A stretch of DNA of 22,681 nucleotides, from the NCBI GenBank assembly GCA_900771955.1, contig CAAGPW010000204.1:1-22681 (forward strand), written 5' to 3'. Positions 14,345 through 21,908 of this stretch are shown here, piece by piece; positions within the stretch are counted from its first letter, which is position 1, and the number at the start of each line of letters is the position of its first letter. The translations under genes and the position numbers were made by a program. Source of the DNA: Lachnospiraceae bacterium. GTDB taxonomy: Bacteria; Bacillota; Clostridia; Lachnospirales; Lachnospiraceae. The notes below the pieces were generated by a model. It was not told where the DNA came from. It ran no database searches and saw nothing but the letters and a program-made list of their open reading frames with translations.

Positions 14345-15735
14345 TTTACGCCCTCTCTGGTGTCCTCCAGCACAATCCCCTTCTCAAGCAGGATATCTCT
14401 GATCTCATCTGCACGTGCAAAATTCTTTTCTTTTCTTGCTGCCTGACGCTCTGCGATCAGTTCCTCAATCTCAGTATCCAGAATCTCTGCCTTTCGTTCC
14501 ACACGGATACCAAGAACACCACACAGGGTATTTAAGCGGTCATACAATGTCTCCAGGTATTCTCTGCTGTTCCCCGAAGAAGTATTGGAGTTGGCATATT
14601 TTACCAGTTCAAAAACCGCAGATACCGCATCTGCTGTATTTGCATCATCCTCCATTGCCGCTTCAAATTTCTTTACAAAATCTTCGGTTGCCGCAAAAGC
14701 TGCCTTTTCCTCATCCGTCATATGCTCCGTCTTTGCTGCCCCGCTTAAATGCTTTAAGTTGTCTGCTGCCGTAAGCACACGCTCCAAACCGCTCTTTGCC
14801 GCATCCATCAGTTCTGCACTGAAGTTAAGCGGTGTCCGGTAATGCGCACTCAGCATGAAAAAGCGAAGTACCTGAAGATCATACTTTTCTCCGATCTCAC
14901 GGACTGTAAAAAAGTTTCCAAGCGATTTTGACATCTTCTGATTGTTGATGTTGAGAAATCCGTTATGCATCCAGTAATGGGCGAACGGAACGCCGTTTGC
15001 CGCCTCTGACTGTGCGATCTCATTTTCATGATGAGGAAAGATCAGATCCTCTCCGCCGGCATGGATATCTATGGTATCGCCAAGATATTTTTTTGCCATG
15101 ACCGAGCACTCGATATGCCAGCCCGGACGGCCTTCGCACCACGGAGATTCCCAGTACGGCTCACCGTCTTTTTTCGGTTTCCACAAAACAAAATCAAGCG
15201 GATCTTCTTTCAGATCCCCGGTCACCTTGATACTGCGGTGACCGGCCTCCAAATCGTCAATATTTTTATGGGAAAGCTTTCCATAGCCCTCAAACTTACG
15301 TGTGCGGTAATAAACCGTGCCATCCGCAGCAGCGTAGGCATAGCCTTTCTCGATCAGTGTCTGTATCATCTCGATCATTCCGTCAATTTCCTGTGTGGCA
15401 AGCGGATGCGTGGTAGCCGGCTTTAAATTTAAATCTGCCATGTCCTTTTTGCACTCCGCAATAAACCGTTGGGAAACCGCTTCCGCCGTCGTTCCCTCTT
15501 CGTTCGCCTCTTTGATGATCTTGTCATCAACATCGGTAAAATTGGATACATAATTGACCTCATAGCCTTTGTATTCCAGATAGCGGCGGAATGTGTCAAA
15601 AATGATCATCGGTCTTGCATTTCCGATATGAATATAGTTGTATACGGTAGGTCCGCATACATACATTCTCACTTTTCCCTCTTCAATCGGTTTAAATTCT
15701 TCTTTTTTTCTTGTCAATGTATTAAATATCTTCAT
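14329..15735 (-). CDS. cysS: Cysteinyl-tRNA synthetase
   Basis: 468 aa from the ATG at 15733-15735, six bases after GGAGG; the 25 upstream in-frame codons overlap the cysE end and are not counted. The class I signature is HIGN (36-39) and KMSKS (267-271). Zinc ligands are at C27, C210, H235 and E239, matching C28, C209, H234 and E238 of the E. coli enzyme. The C-terminal helical domain ends with the usual CysRS sequence (ILLEKGIVLEDTREGVKWKR). It attaches cysteine to tRNA-Cys using ATP in the cytoplasm. It is co-transcribed with cysE, which makes the precursor of cysteine, under a T-box that senses uncharged tRNA. Confidence 0.98.
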   Translation of the reverse strand: MKIFNTLTRKKEEFKPIEEGKVRMYVCGPTVYNYIHIGNARPMIIFDTFRRYLEYKGYEVNYVSNFTDVDDKIIKEANEEGTTAEAVSQRFIAECKKDMADLNLKPATTHPLATQEIDGMIEMIQTLIEKGYAYAAADGTVYYRTRKFEGYGKLSHKNIDDLEAGHRSIKVTGDLKEDPLDFVLWKPKKDGEPYWESPWCEGRPGWHIECSVMAKKYLGDTIDIHAGGEDLIFPHHENEIAQSEAANGVPFAHYWMHNGFLNINNQKMSKSLGNFFTVREIGEKYDLQVLRFFMLSAHYRTPLNFSAELMDAAKSGLERVLTAADNLKHLSGAAKTEHMTDEEKAAFAATEDFVKKFEAAMEDDANTADAVSAVFELVKYANSNTSSGNSREYLETLYDRLNTLCGVLGIRVERKAEILDTEIEELIAERQAARKEKNFARADEIRDILLEKGIVLEDTREGVKWKRA

Positions 15736-15757
15736 GGGTTCCTCCAACCTGATTTTC

Positions 15758-16474
15758 TTATTTACTGTTTTCCCCTGCCTGTTCCATCTGACGCTTCTGG
15801 CATTTTTCATGTGCTTCCCTGAGTGCCTTTAATTCTTTTTCCAGATCGATCACTTCATTGCACAGTGCAGAATTTTCTTTCTGCAGCAGATCAATATCCT
15901 CCTTGACCGGATCCGGAAGATGGATCTGATCCATATCGTTGCGCGGTACTTTTTCATTATCCCGCTTCACGATCCTGCCCGGCACACCGACCACCGTACA
16001 GTTTGGCGGTACCTCCTCGATCACAACACTACCCGCACCGATCTTGGAATTTTCACCAACCGTAAAGGAACCGATGATCTTTGCTCCCGCACTGACCATG
16101 ACATTGTCCTCCAGTGTCGGATGCCGCTTACCGGTCTCCTTTCCGGTTCCGCCCAGTGTAACACCCTGATAAAGTGTCACATTATCTCCGACGACCGCAG
16201 TTTCTCCAATGATAACACCGGAGCCATGGTCGATAAAAAATCCTTTTCCGATCGTTGCTCCCGGATGGATCTCAATACCGGTTCTCCTTGCCGCACGCTG
16301 CGAAATATAACGAGCCCAGAAATAATGCCCTTTTAAATACAGTTTATGCGCCCTGCGGTAACTTAACATGACCCAGAATGTCGGATAAAGTAAAACCTCT
16401 GCCGAACTCTTGATTGCCGGGTCCCTCTCTTTTATCACCTGAATTTCCTCCTTTATGTACCGAAAAAATCCCAT
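15758..16474 (-). CDS. cysE: Serine O-acetyltransferase with C-terminal coiled coil
   Basis: 238 aa. It makes O-acetylserine from serine and acetyl-CoA, the first step of cysteine synthesis. The short helical N-terminus (1-60) is like the compact Bacillus/clostridial form. The left-handed beta helix of hexapeptide repeats (about 65-175) follows, with HPGATIGKGFFIDHGSGVII, GVTLGGTGKETGKRHP and NCTVVGVPGRIV. Active-site His residues are in HPGA and IDHG. After residue 190 comes an unusual acidic/basic heptad stretch (DIDLLQKENSALCNEVIDLE and on), predicted coiled coil, ending ENSK. The classical C-terminal Ile tail that docks into cysteine synthase is lacking. The ribosome site AAAGGAAG lies 8 bases before the ATG. 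First gene of the T-box operon. Confidence 0.95.
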   Translation of the reverse strand: MGFFRYIKEEIQVIKERDPAIKSSAEVLLYPTFWVMLSYRRAHKLYLKGHYFWARYISQRAARRTGIEIHPGATIGKGFFIDHGSGVIIGETAVVGDNVTLYQGVTLGGTGKETGKRHPTLEDNVMVSAGAKIIGSFTVGENSKIGAGSVVIEEVPPNCTVVGVPGRIVKRDNEKVPRNDMDQIHLPDPVKEDIDLLQKENSALCNEVIDLEKELKALREAHEKCQKRQMEQAGENSK

Positions 16475-16550
16475 CTAAAACGCTTCCTTTCTGTCTCATG
16501 CAGTTCATCCTGCTGTTATATCTAATGCCTGTGGGTGCCACTTTGTGAAT

Positions 16551-16591
16551 AAAAAAGCGGATAACTTCTCATTAGAGACGAAGTTATCCGC
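16551..16591 (-). terminator. T-box-controlled terminator
   Basis: On the minus strand GCGGATAACTTC (16580-16591) pairs perfectly with GAAGTTATCCGC (16557-16568), followed by six T. The upstream arm shares bases with the T-box core (CCGCGG), so antiterminator and terminator are mutually exclusive. Confidence 0.93.
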
Positions 16592-16807
16592 GGTTCCACT
16601 CTATCTAAAAGATATCTGTCATATCTTTCCCTCTCTTACGTAACGTGTAATCTACGTATCAGACTACTGCATCTGCCTTCATCTGATCTGCTCCCGGATG
16701 CACTTTCAGAAAAACTCTGCAAAAACTGCTCTCAGCCGGTGACAGCTTCTCTCTTGTGCAGACATTTTCTCCTACTCTTTCCGTTCCCTGCATTTTTCTT
16801 TTATTCT
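16551..16807 (-). promoter_or_regulatory. T-box riboswitch, probably tRNA-Cys-specific
   Basis: The minus-strand leader of cysE carries the T-box core AGAGTGGAACCGCGG (16588-16602), matching the GGGTGGNACCGCGG element that pairs with the tRNA acceptor end. It is followed by the competing terminator. Upstream lie an AGAGAG element and a long hairpin region compatible with Stem I. A TGC followed by A (16700-16702, in GAAAGTGCATCC) is the best specifier candidate, which codes for Cys. That agrees with the cysE-cysS genes behind it. Uncharged tRNA-Cys should stabilise the antiterminator and switch the operon on. The class is certain; the specifier is inferred without a folding calculation. This leader accounts for most of the 473-base gap between cysE and ispF. 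Confidence 0.92.
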
Positions 16808-16813
16808 CACACA

Positions 16814-16842
16814 AGTTTACGCAATATAACAGCATTTGTCAA
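16814..16842 (-). promoter_or_regulatory. Promoter of the cysE-cysS-mrnC-rlmB-sigH operon
   Basis: On the minus strand a consensus TTGACA (16837-16842), a 17-base spacer and TAAACT (16814-16819). The expected transcript start is near 16807, just before the T-box leader. Confidence 0.82.
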
Positions 16843-16947
16843 GAATTTTTTATCATTTTCGTTGCCTTGACTTTTTAAAGGAAACGCTATAATGAAAGCA
16901 AAATAAGACTGACCGGACTTTCCGCTACTGCACTTAAATTCCACCTT

Positions 16948-17484
16948 CTATCTGCAGCCGCCGCAGCCGGCACAGCCGCCTGCGGTGCCGCCAACCAGAA
17001 CACTGTTTTCATATATGGAAGACAATGCGCAGATCGCCTGCGCGGAAATCCCCTGCTCCGTTCCGGTAAAACCAAGTCCCTCCTCCGTTGTCGCCTTAAT
17101 ATTGACCTGTCTTTTTTCCAGATGCAGCACCTCTGCCACATTATTTTCCATCTGCTCGATATAAGGGCGCAGCTTCGGCTTCTGCGCGATCACCGTCGCA
17201 TCAATATTATCGATCACATAGCATTCCTTTTCCAGAAGTTCTCCCACATGAGCAAGAAGTTTCATACTTGATATTCCCTTATATGCAGGATCAGTATCCG
17301 GAAAATGTTTTCCGATGTCACCAAGTGCTGCTGCGCCAAGCAGCGCATCCATAATGGCATGCAACAACACATCGGCGTCTGAATGCCCAAGCAGTCCCAG
17401 ATGATGCGGAATCGTAACTCCTCCTATGATAAGGTCTCTTCCCTCGACCAGTTTATGCACGTCATAACCCATTCCTACTCGCAT
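16948..17484 (-). CDS. ispF: 2-C-methyl-D-erythritol 2,4-cyclodiphosphate synthase with Gly/Cys-rich tail
   Basis: 178 aa from the ATG at 17482-17484, after AAAGGA; the longer frame reads back into the aldolase gene. MRVGMGYDVHKLVEGRDLII supplies metal ligands D8 and H10, and LGLLGHSDADVLLHAIMDAL the third His (H42). HFPDTDPAYKG and the ATTEEGLGFTGTEQGISAQA segment are also classical. The trimeric enzyme cyclises CDP-methylerythritol phosphate with loss of CMP in the MEP isoprenoid pathway. Normal IspF ends near residue 157-160. This one continues with SVLVGGTAGGCAGCGGCR, three Cys in a Gly/Ala setting, checked directly on the bases up to the TAG at 16948-16950. It follows the aldolase gene by 25 bases. 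ispD is not adjacent. Confidence 0.96.
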   Translation of the reverse strand: MRVGMGYDVHKLVEGRDLIIGGVTIPHHLGLLGHSDADVLLHAIMDALLGAAALGDIGKHFPDTDPAYKGISSMKLLAHVGELLEKECYVIDNIDATVIAQKPKLRPYIEQMENNVAEVLHLEKRQVNIKATTEEGLGFTGTEQGISAQAICALSSIYENSVLVGGTAGGCAGCGGCR

Positions 17485-17509
17485 AAGTTTTTCCTTTCTT
17501 TTTCTTATC

Positions 17510-18544
17510 TTAAAGCGCTTCCACATCGACAAGCAGCTCATTTACCTGTTCTTCTGTTGTTGCCCAGCTTGTACAGAAACGTACCAGTGCATGCTCCGCA
17601 TCGGTATATTTTTCAAAGGAGTAGCTGTACTTTTCTCCAAGCTTCTTTAAATCACGAACCGGCAGAACAAAAAACTGCTGATTCGTCACGGAATCCATAT
17701 AACTCTGATAGCCTTTTTTCAAAAATACGGCCTTTATTTTTTCGGCAAGAACATCTGCATGGCGTCCGAGCTCTTCATAGCGGTCACCCTCCATCAGCAC
17801 TTCGTACTGGATGCCAAGCAGCCTGCCCTTCGCCAACATGCCTCCCTGCCGCTTGATCATATAGCGGAAATCTTTTTTCAGTCTCTCATCTGTGATGACA
17901 ACGGCTTCTCCGAATAACGCTCCCGCTTTTGTCCCGCCGATATAAAATACGTCACTTAATCTGGCATAATCCGCAAGCGTAAGATCATTTTCCTCTGCAC
18001 CAAGTCCGTATGCCATTCTCGCCCCGTCCACAAAAAGAAACAGATCAAATTTGCGGCATACTTTATAAATTGCTTCTAATTCCGTTTTTGTATACAGTGT
18101 ACCAAATTCCGTTGGATTTGATACATAGACCATACCCGGCTGTACCATATGCTCTGCGTTCCCTGCCGAAAAATGTTCCCTGCAGCAGGCCTCCACCTGT
18201 TCTGCTGTTATCTTTCCATTGGTATTTGCAAGTGCGATCACCTTATGTCCGGTCGCCTCGATCGCACCGGTCTCATGAACATTGATATGCCCGGTATCTG
18301 CGGAGATCACTCCCTGCCACGGTCTTAATGCTGCCGCGATGATGGTTGTGTTTGCCTGGGTTCCGCCTACTAAAAACTGTACATAGGCGTCCTTATTTTT
18401 ACACTTTTCAAGAATCATCTGACGTGCTCTTTCGCAGTGTTCATCTTCCCCGTATCCGGTTGTCTGTTCCATGTTTGTCTCGGCTAACATCTCGATGATC
18501 TTCGGATGCGCACCCTGTGTATAATCACATTCAAAATGTATCAT
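17510..18544 (-). CDS. ltaE: Low-specificity L-threonine aldolase
   Basis: 344 aa from the ATG at 18542-18544, behind AAAGGAGG; 18 further in-frame codons upstream are not used. It is a PLP fold-type I enzyme. HFECDYTQGAHPKIIE is the N-terminus, and YVQFLVGGTQANTTII with HINVHETGA forms the cofactor cleft. FVDGARMAYG gives the Asp (D173) that binds the pyridine nitrogen. FYIGGTKAGALFGE contains the Schiff-base Lys (K206). The family splits threonine or allo-threonine into glycine and acetaldehyde. It is the first gene of a two-gene transcript with ispF and is divergent from the FecCD permease. Family secure; stereo-specificity is not readable. Symbol by family analogy. Confidence 0.92.
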   Translation of the reverse strand: MIHFECDYTQGAHPKIIEMLAETNMEQTTGYGEDEHCERARQMILEKCKNKDAYVQFLVGGTQANTTIIAAALRPWQGVISADTGHINVHETGAIEATGHKVIALANTNGKITAEQVEACCREHFSAGNAEHMVQPGMVYVSNPTEFGTLYTKTELEAIYKVCRKFDLFLFVDGARMAYGLGAEENDLTLADYARLSDVFYIGGTKAGALFGEAVVITDERLKKDFRYMIKRQGGMLAKGRLLGIQYEVLMEGDRYEELGRHADVLAEKIKAVFLKKGYQSYMDSVTNQQFFVLPVRDLKKLGEKYSYSFEKYTDAEHALVRFCTSWATTEEQVNELLVDVEAL

Positions 18545-18608
18545 TTGTTTTCCTCCTTTTCTGCCCTGTCTCTCTTTTGCAGACATGGGCGAAGCCAACT
18601 ACCATAAC

Positions 18609-18637
18609 ATAATAGGACATTTTGCGCAAAATGAAAA
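18609..18637 (-). promoter_or_regulatory. Promoter of the threonine aldolase-ispF operon with embedded palindrome
   Basis: On the minus strand TTTTCA (18632-18637), 17 bases, TATTAT (18609-18614). The spacer holds a perfect 16-bp palindrome CATTTTGCGCAAAATG (18618-18633), a plausible repressor operator. Confidence 0.6.
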
Positions 18638-18652
18638 GTCCCCACTCCGGAA

Positions 18653-18696
18653 TTGCACTTTTTTCCACTCTATGATAACATACATAACAAGTATGT
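18653..18696 (+). promoter_or_regulatory. Candidate promoter and dyad upstream of the FecCD permease gene
   Basis: TTGCAC (18653-18658), 17 bases, TAACAT (18676-18681). The -10 box overlaps an inverted repeat ACATAC-N7-GTATGT (18678-18683/18691-18696), which is loosely extended by TGAT on the left and ATCA on the right. It could be an operator for a metal-responsive repressor; no specific regulator is evident. Confidence 0.45.
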
Positions 18697-18718
18697 AAAT
18701 CAAAATAAGGAGTTTTCC

Positions 18719-19720
18719 ATGAACAAGAAACGCAGATTTTTTATCATTTTGCTTTTAATCCTGCTTTTGTTCATCTCTGTCTGTTCGGGTATCCTGTTCG
18801 GCAGTGTGAACGTAGGGTTTTCCGATATCTGGGCAGTTCTGACCGCCAAAGATACCTCATCCACCGCCTGCACCCTGTTAAAGACTGTGCGTATCCCGCG
18901 CGTCTTCGGCGGTCTTTTTGCCGGCGCCGGTCTTGCCTGTGCCGGAGTGATCCTGCAGGGTGTGATGAACAATTCTCTTGCAAGTCCAAACACGATCGGA
19001 GTCAATTCCGGTTCCGGCTTTGCTGTCATGCTCGCCATGATCTTTTTTCCTGCGAATTCCACAGCACTTCCAATCTTTGCATTCCTTGGCGCACTGCTCA
19101 CCACACTTGCGATCTTTCTTCTCGCATCGCTCTCTGACAGCTCGCGCACTACGATCATTCTTGCCGGCATCACCGTTTCCACTTTCCTGAATGCTGCGAT
19201 CAACACAGTAAAGCTGTTAGATACCGATATTACGATCAACCTGACTTCTTTTCTGATTGGAACGCTCTCGGGGCTCACTGCACAGCGGATACTGCTGCCC
19301 GGTTTCTGCATCATCGGCGCTTTTTTGCTTGCCATGCTGCTTTCTGTTCCGCTCAACCTGCTCGGACTCGGTGATGATATCGCACATTCACTCGGACTGC
19401 ATGTTTCACTCACGCGCTTTTTGCTGTTAGTGCTCTCAAGCGTGCTTGCCGGCTGTGTCGTAAGCTACGCCGGTCTCCTCAGCTTCATTGGCCTTGTCGT
19501 TCCACACATCTGCCGCAGGCTTTTCGGAAATGACGCGCGGTTTCTGCTGCCCTGCTCCGCTCTGCTCGGTGCGAGCTTCGTGATCCTGTGCGATCTTGTG
19601 GGACGTATTTTATTTGCACCGTTTGAATTGCCCGCCGGCATTATCATGTCCTTTATCGGCGGTCCGTTTTTCTTATATCTCTTATTAAAAAAGAAAGGAG
19701 GGCGAAGAGTCCATGCTTGA
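18719..19720 (+). CDS. FecCD-family metal-chelate ABC transporter permease
   Basis: 333 aa from the ATG at 18719, six bases after AAGGAG; an ATG 22 codons upstream falls in the promoter. About nine or ten hydrophobic helices are seen. Family hallmarks: RIPRVFGGLFAGAGLACAGV, LQGVMNNSLASPNTIGVNSG, SFIGLVVPHICRRLFGNDAR and ELPAGIIMSFIGGPFFLYLL. The family imports Fe-siderophores, heme or cobalamin as a homodimer with two ATPases. The stop overlaps the ATPase start by 8 bases (ATGCTTGA), indicating coupling. The substrate-binding protein is not downstream but lies on the opposite strand beyond cysG (21909 onward). Substrate not determined; heme, corrinoid or ferric siderophore are all possible. 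Confidence 0.95.
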   Translation: MNKKRRFFIILLLILLLFISVCSGILFGSVNVGFSDIWAVLTAKDTSSTACTLLKTVRIPRVFGGLFAGAGLACAGVILQGVMNNSLASPNTIGVNSGSGFAVMLAMIFFPANSTALPIFAFLGALLTTLAIFLLASLSDSSRTTIILAGITVSTFLNAAINTVKLLDTDITINLTSFLIGTLSGLTAQRILLPGFCIIGAFLLAMLLSVPLNLLGLGDDIAHSLGLHVSLTRFLLLVLSSVLAGCVVSYAGLLSFIGLVVPHICRRLFGNDARFLLPCSALLGASFVILCDLVGRILFAPFELPAGIIMSFIGGPFFLYLLLKKKGGRRVHA

Positions 19721-20471
19721 GTTTTCCCATGTGTCGGCATCCTGCCAGCATACAAAGATCCTCTCCGATATTTCCGTTTCTTTTGCTTCCGGCGAAATCA
19801 CCACGATCGTCGGACCGAACGGCTGCGGAAAAACAACTCTGGTACAATGCCTAAACGGCATTTCCAAAGTAACTTCCGGTCAGATTTTCTTAGAGCATGA
19901 AGATCTCCTTAAAATTCCGCTGCGCGAACGGGCAAAGCGCATCTCTTTCCTGCCGCAGGTGCGAACGATCATCCCGACTCTTCCGGTTCGGACACTGGTA
20001 GAACACGGGCGCTTTCCGCACCTTGGCTTTTCAAGACAAAAAACAGATGAAGACCGCAAAATTGTCGCCCGCGCCATGGAATTTACACACGTGGACGCTT
20101 ACGCCGACCAGTATGTGGACACGCTTTCCGGCGGCATCCGCCAGCGTGTTTTTCTTGCCATGATCCTCGCCCAGGACTGTGAGTATATCGTGCTCGACGA
20201 GCCGACCACCTATCTCGATTTTATCGGACAGCGGGATTTTCTCTCATTGATCCGCTCTTTAAAGGAGAACGGAAAGACCGTCATCTTAATCCTCCATGAC
20301 TTAAATCAGGCTCTTAGCCTTTCCGACCACCTCGTGGTTATGCAGGAACAAAGGATCGTTGCGACCGGGACTCCGGATACCTGTATCCAAAGTCATATCC
20401 TTGAAGATGTCTTCCGCGCTTCCTTAAAACAGTTTCACGACAAAGACGGAACCTACTACTTTTTCGAGTAG
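19713..20471 (+). CDS. FepC/BtuD-type ABC transporter ATP-binding protein
   Basis: 252 aa. Walker A is GPNGCGKTT (34-42), the Q-loop Gln is in FLPQVR (Q82), the signature is LSGGIRQR (138-145), Walker B is YIVLDEP (158-164) and the switch His is in LILHDLNQ (H195). The sequence fits the metal-chelate (FepC/FhuC/BtuD) subfamily that pairs with FecCD permeases. It hydrolyses ATP on the cytoplasmic side to drive uptake. The ATG overlaps the permease stop, with AAAGGAGGG 12 bases upstream. A terminator overlaps the last codons. Confidence 0.96.
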   Translation: MLEFSHVSASCQHTKILSDISVSFASGEITTIVGPNGCGKTTLVQCLNGISKVTSGQIFLEHEDLLKIPLRERAKRISFLPQVRTIIPTLPVRTLVEHGRFPHLGFSRQKTDEDRKIVARAMEFTHVDAYADQYVDTLSGGIRQRVFLAMILAQDCEYIVLDEPTTYLDFIGQRDFLSLIRSLKENGKTVILILHDLNQALSLSDHLVVMQEQRIVATGTPDTCIQSHILEDVFRASLKQFHDKDGTYYFFE

Positions 20472-20487
20472 TGTCCCGTCTTTTTTT
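20443..20487 (+). terminator. Terminator of the permease-ATPase operon
   Basis: The last ATPase codons form a stem with the bases after the stop: GACGG (20445-20449) with CCGTC (20476-20480), continued through an interior loop by ACTAC/GTAGT. Seven T follow. No comparable terminator is seen for the converging cysG gene in the 57-base gap. Confidence 0.7.
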
Positions 20488-20528
20488 CTTCCTGATTTTC
20501 TATTTTTTTGAACCAAACCGCCGTTTTT

Positions 20529-21905
20529 TCAACACGGTTCCTGCTGCCCGTCCAGAAGCTGCAGCCCTGCCGTCTCACCGATCACAATGACTGCCGGCGT
20601 CTTTATCCCTGCTGCTTTTACTTTATCCGCAATATTATGTAATTTTCCACGCACCTCCTGCGTACTTCTATCGGTATTCTGTCTGACCACTGCTGCCGGT
20701 GTCTCGCCGTTTTTTCCCGCTGCGATCAGTTTGTCCGCGATTGCTGACAGATTTCCAATTCCCATCAGAAATATCAGCGTTCCATGAAGTGCTGCCAGAT
20801 TTTCGATATTCTCCGGCAAGCCGTCTTCTGTTCCCGCCGTATGTCCGGTAATCACATGAAAACTGCGGGCAAGCCCACGATGTGTGACCGGAATGCCCGC
20901 TCCCGCAGGCGCCACGATTGCAGACGTAGTTCCCGGAATCTCCGTTACCGGGATTTTTGCCTCACGCAGGGTAATCATCTCCTCACTGCCCCTGCCAAAG
21001 ACAAACGGATCACCGCCTTTTAAGCGCACCACCCGTTTTCCTTCTCTGGCTTTCTGCACTAACAGATCATTGATCTCCTCCTGACGAAAGCTGTGTCTGC
21101 CGCTCCGTTTTCCAACATAGATCTGTTCACAGCTTTCAGAAACATGGGACAACAGACGCTCATCGATCAGATCGTCATAGATAAGCACTTCCGCACGCCG
21201 CAGAGTATTCAAACCCTTCACCGTGATCGCGTCATATGCGCCACAGCCGGCTCCGACCAATGCGACACTGCCTGTCCTTTTCTTTTCCTGTTTTCCTGCT
21301 GCCGCATCTAAACGTTCCTGCATCTCTTCCCGGGTAAGCGGGCGTCCCTGTTCCAGACAAAAGAGCGCCGCTTCTTTTAAAACGGCTGCCCTTACCCTGC
21401 CATCCGGGATTCCCCGTTTGACCGGCTCCCGGAACGCAGCCAGCATATCCAGTATTTCTTCCATATTTTCCGGCAGGGCTGCTGCAAGACGGCTTCTAAA
21501 ATATGCCGCTGTCATCGGGCTTGCGCCTTCCGTGGAAATTCCCGCACAGAACTTTCCTTCTTTGACCAGTGAAGGAAAGATAAAACTGCACTTCTCCTGG
21601 TCGTCCACCACATTGACAAGTATATTCTTTTCTTTGCACAATGCGCTGATGTGTGCGTTGAGTTTCCCGTCATCCGTCGCGGCGATCACAAAACACTTTT
21701 CCTCCACATCCGTATCCTGAAACGGACGTTCCAGACAGATCAAGTCCGGATCTGCCTTCAAATCCTCTGCAATATACGACGCAACTACGATCAGCCTTGC
21801 TCCGAACGGCTTTAATTTTTCAATTTTGTGAGCAGCAATTCTGCCGCCGCCCACTATCAGTCCCTCTTTTCCTTTCAGTTCCACAAAAAACGGAAAATAT
21901 CCCAT
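20529..21905 (-). CDS. cysG: CysG-type siroheme synthase: precorrin-2 dehydrogenase/ferrochelatase fused to uroporphyrinogen-III C-methyltransferase
   Basis: 458 aa, the same size as E. coli CysG (457). The N-terminal part (1-195) is Sirohm_synth: GLIVGGGRIAAHKIEKL is the NAD site and CAGISTEGASPMTAAYFRSR the active-site region that oxidises precorrin-2 and inserts Fe or Co. The C-terminal part (about 210-455) is SUMT: SVALVGAGCGAYDAITVKGL, RLKGGDPFVFGRGSEE, IPGTTSAIVAPAGAGIPVTH and the GTLIFLMG segment. It makes precorrin-2 by two SAM methylations of uroporphyrinogen III. Product is siroheme or a cobalamin precursor. It starts 3 bases after the binding-protein stop, with GGAGGAG inside that gene, so the two are one transcript. 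Confidence 0.94.
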   Translation of the reverse strand: MGYFPFFVELKGKEGLIVGGGRIAAHKIEKLKPFGARLIVVASYIAEDLKADPDLICLERPFQDTDVEEKCFVIAATDDGKLNAHISALCKEKNILVNVVDDQEKCSFIFPSLVKEGKFCAGISTEGASPMTAAYFRSRLAAALPENMEEILDMLAAFREPVKRGIPDGRVRAAVLKEAALFCLEQGRPLTREEMQERLDAAAGKQEKKRTGSVALVGAGCGAYDAITVKGLNTLRRAEVLIYDDLIDERLLSHVSESCEQIYVGKRSGRHSFRQEEINDLLVQKAREGKRVVRLKGGDPFVFGRGSEEMITLREAKIPVTEIPGTTSAIVAPAGAGIPVTHRGLARSFHVITGHTAGTEDGLPENIENLAALHGTLIFLMGIGNLSAIADKLIAAGKNGETPAAVVRQNTDRSTQEVRGKLHNIADKVKAAGIKTPAVIVIGETAGLQLLDGQQEPC

Positions 21906-21908
21906 CTG

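Noticed and set aside
16344..16541. A possible leader peptide or small gene in front of cysE (65 codons, minus strand).
   Set aside because: It runs out of frame deep into cysE, its beginning is inside the T-box terminator region, and the T-box already explains the leader.
18700..19413. A 237-codon open frame on the minus strand opposite the FecCD permease.
   Set aside because: The plus-strand frame is a clear permease. The antisense product has no recognisable fold and no start context.
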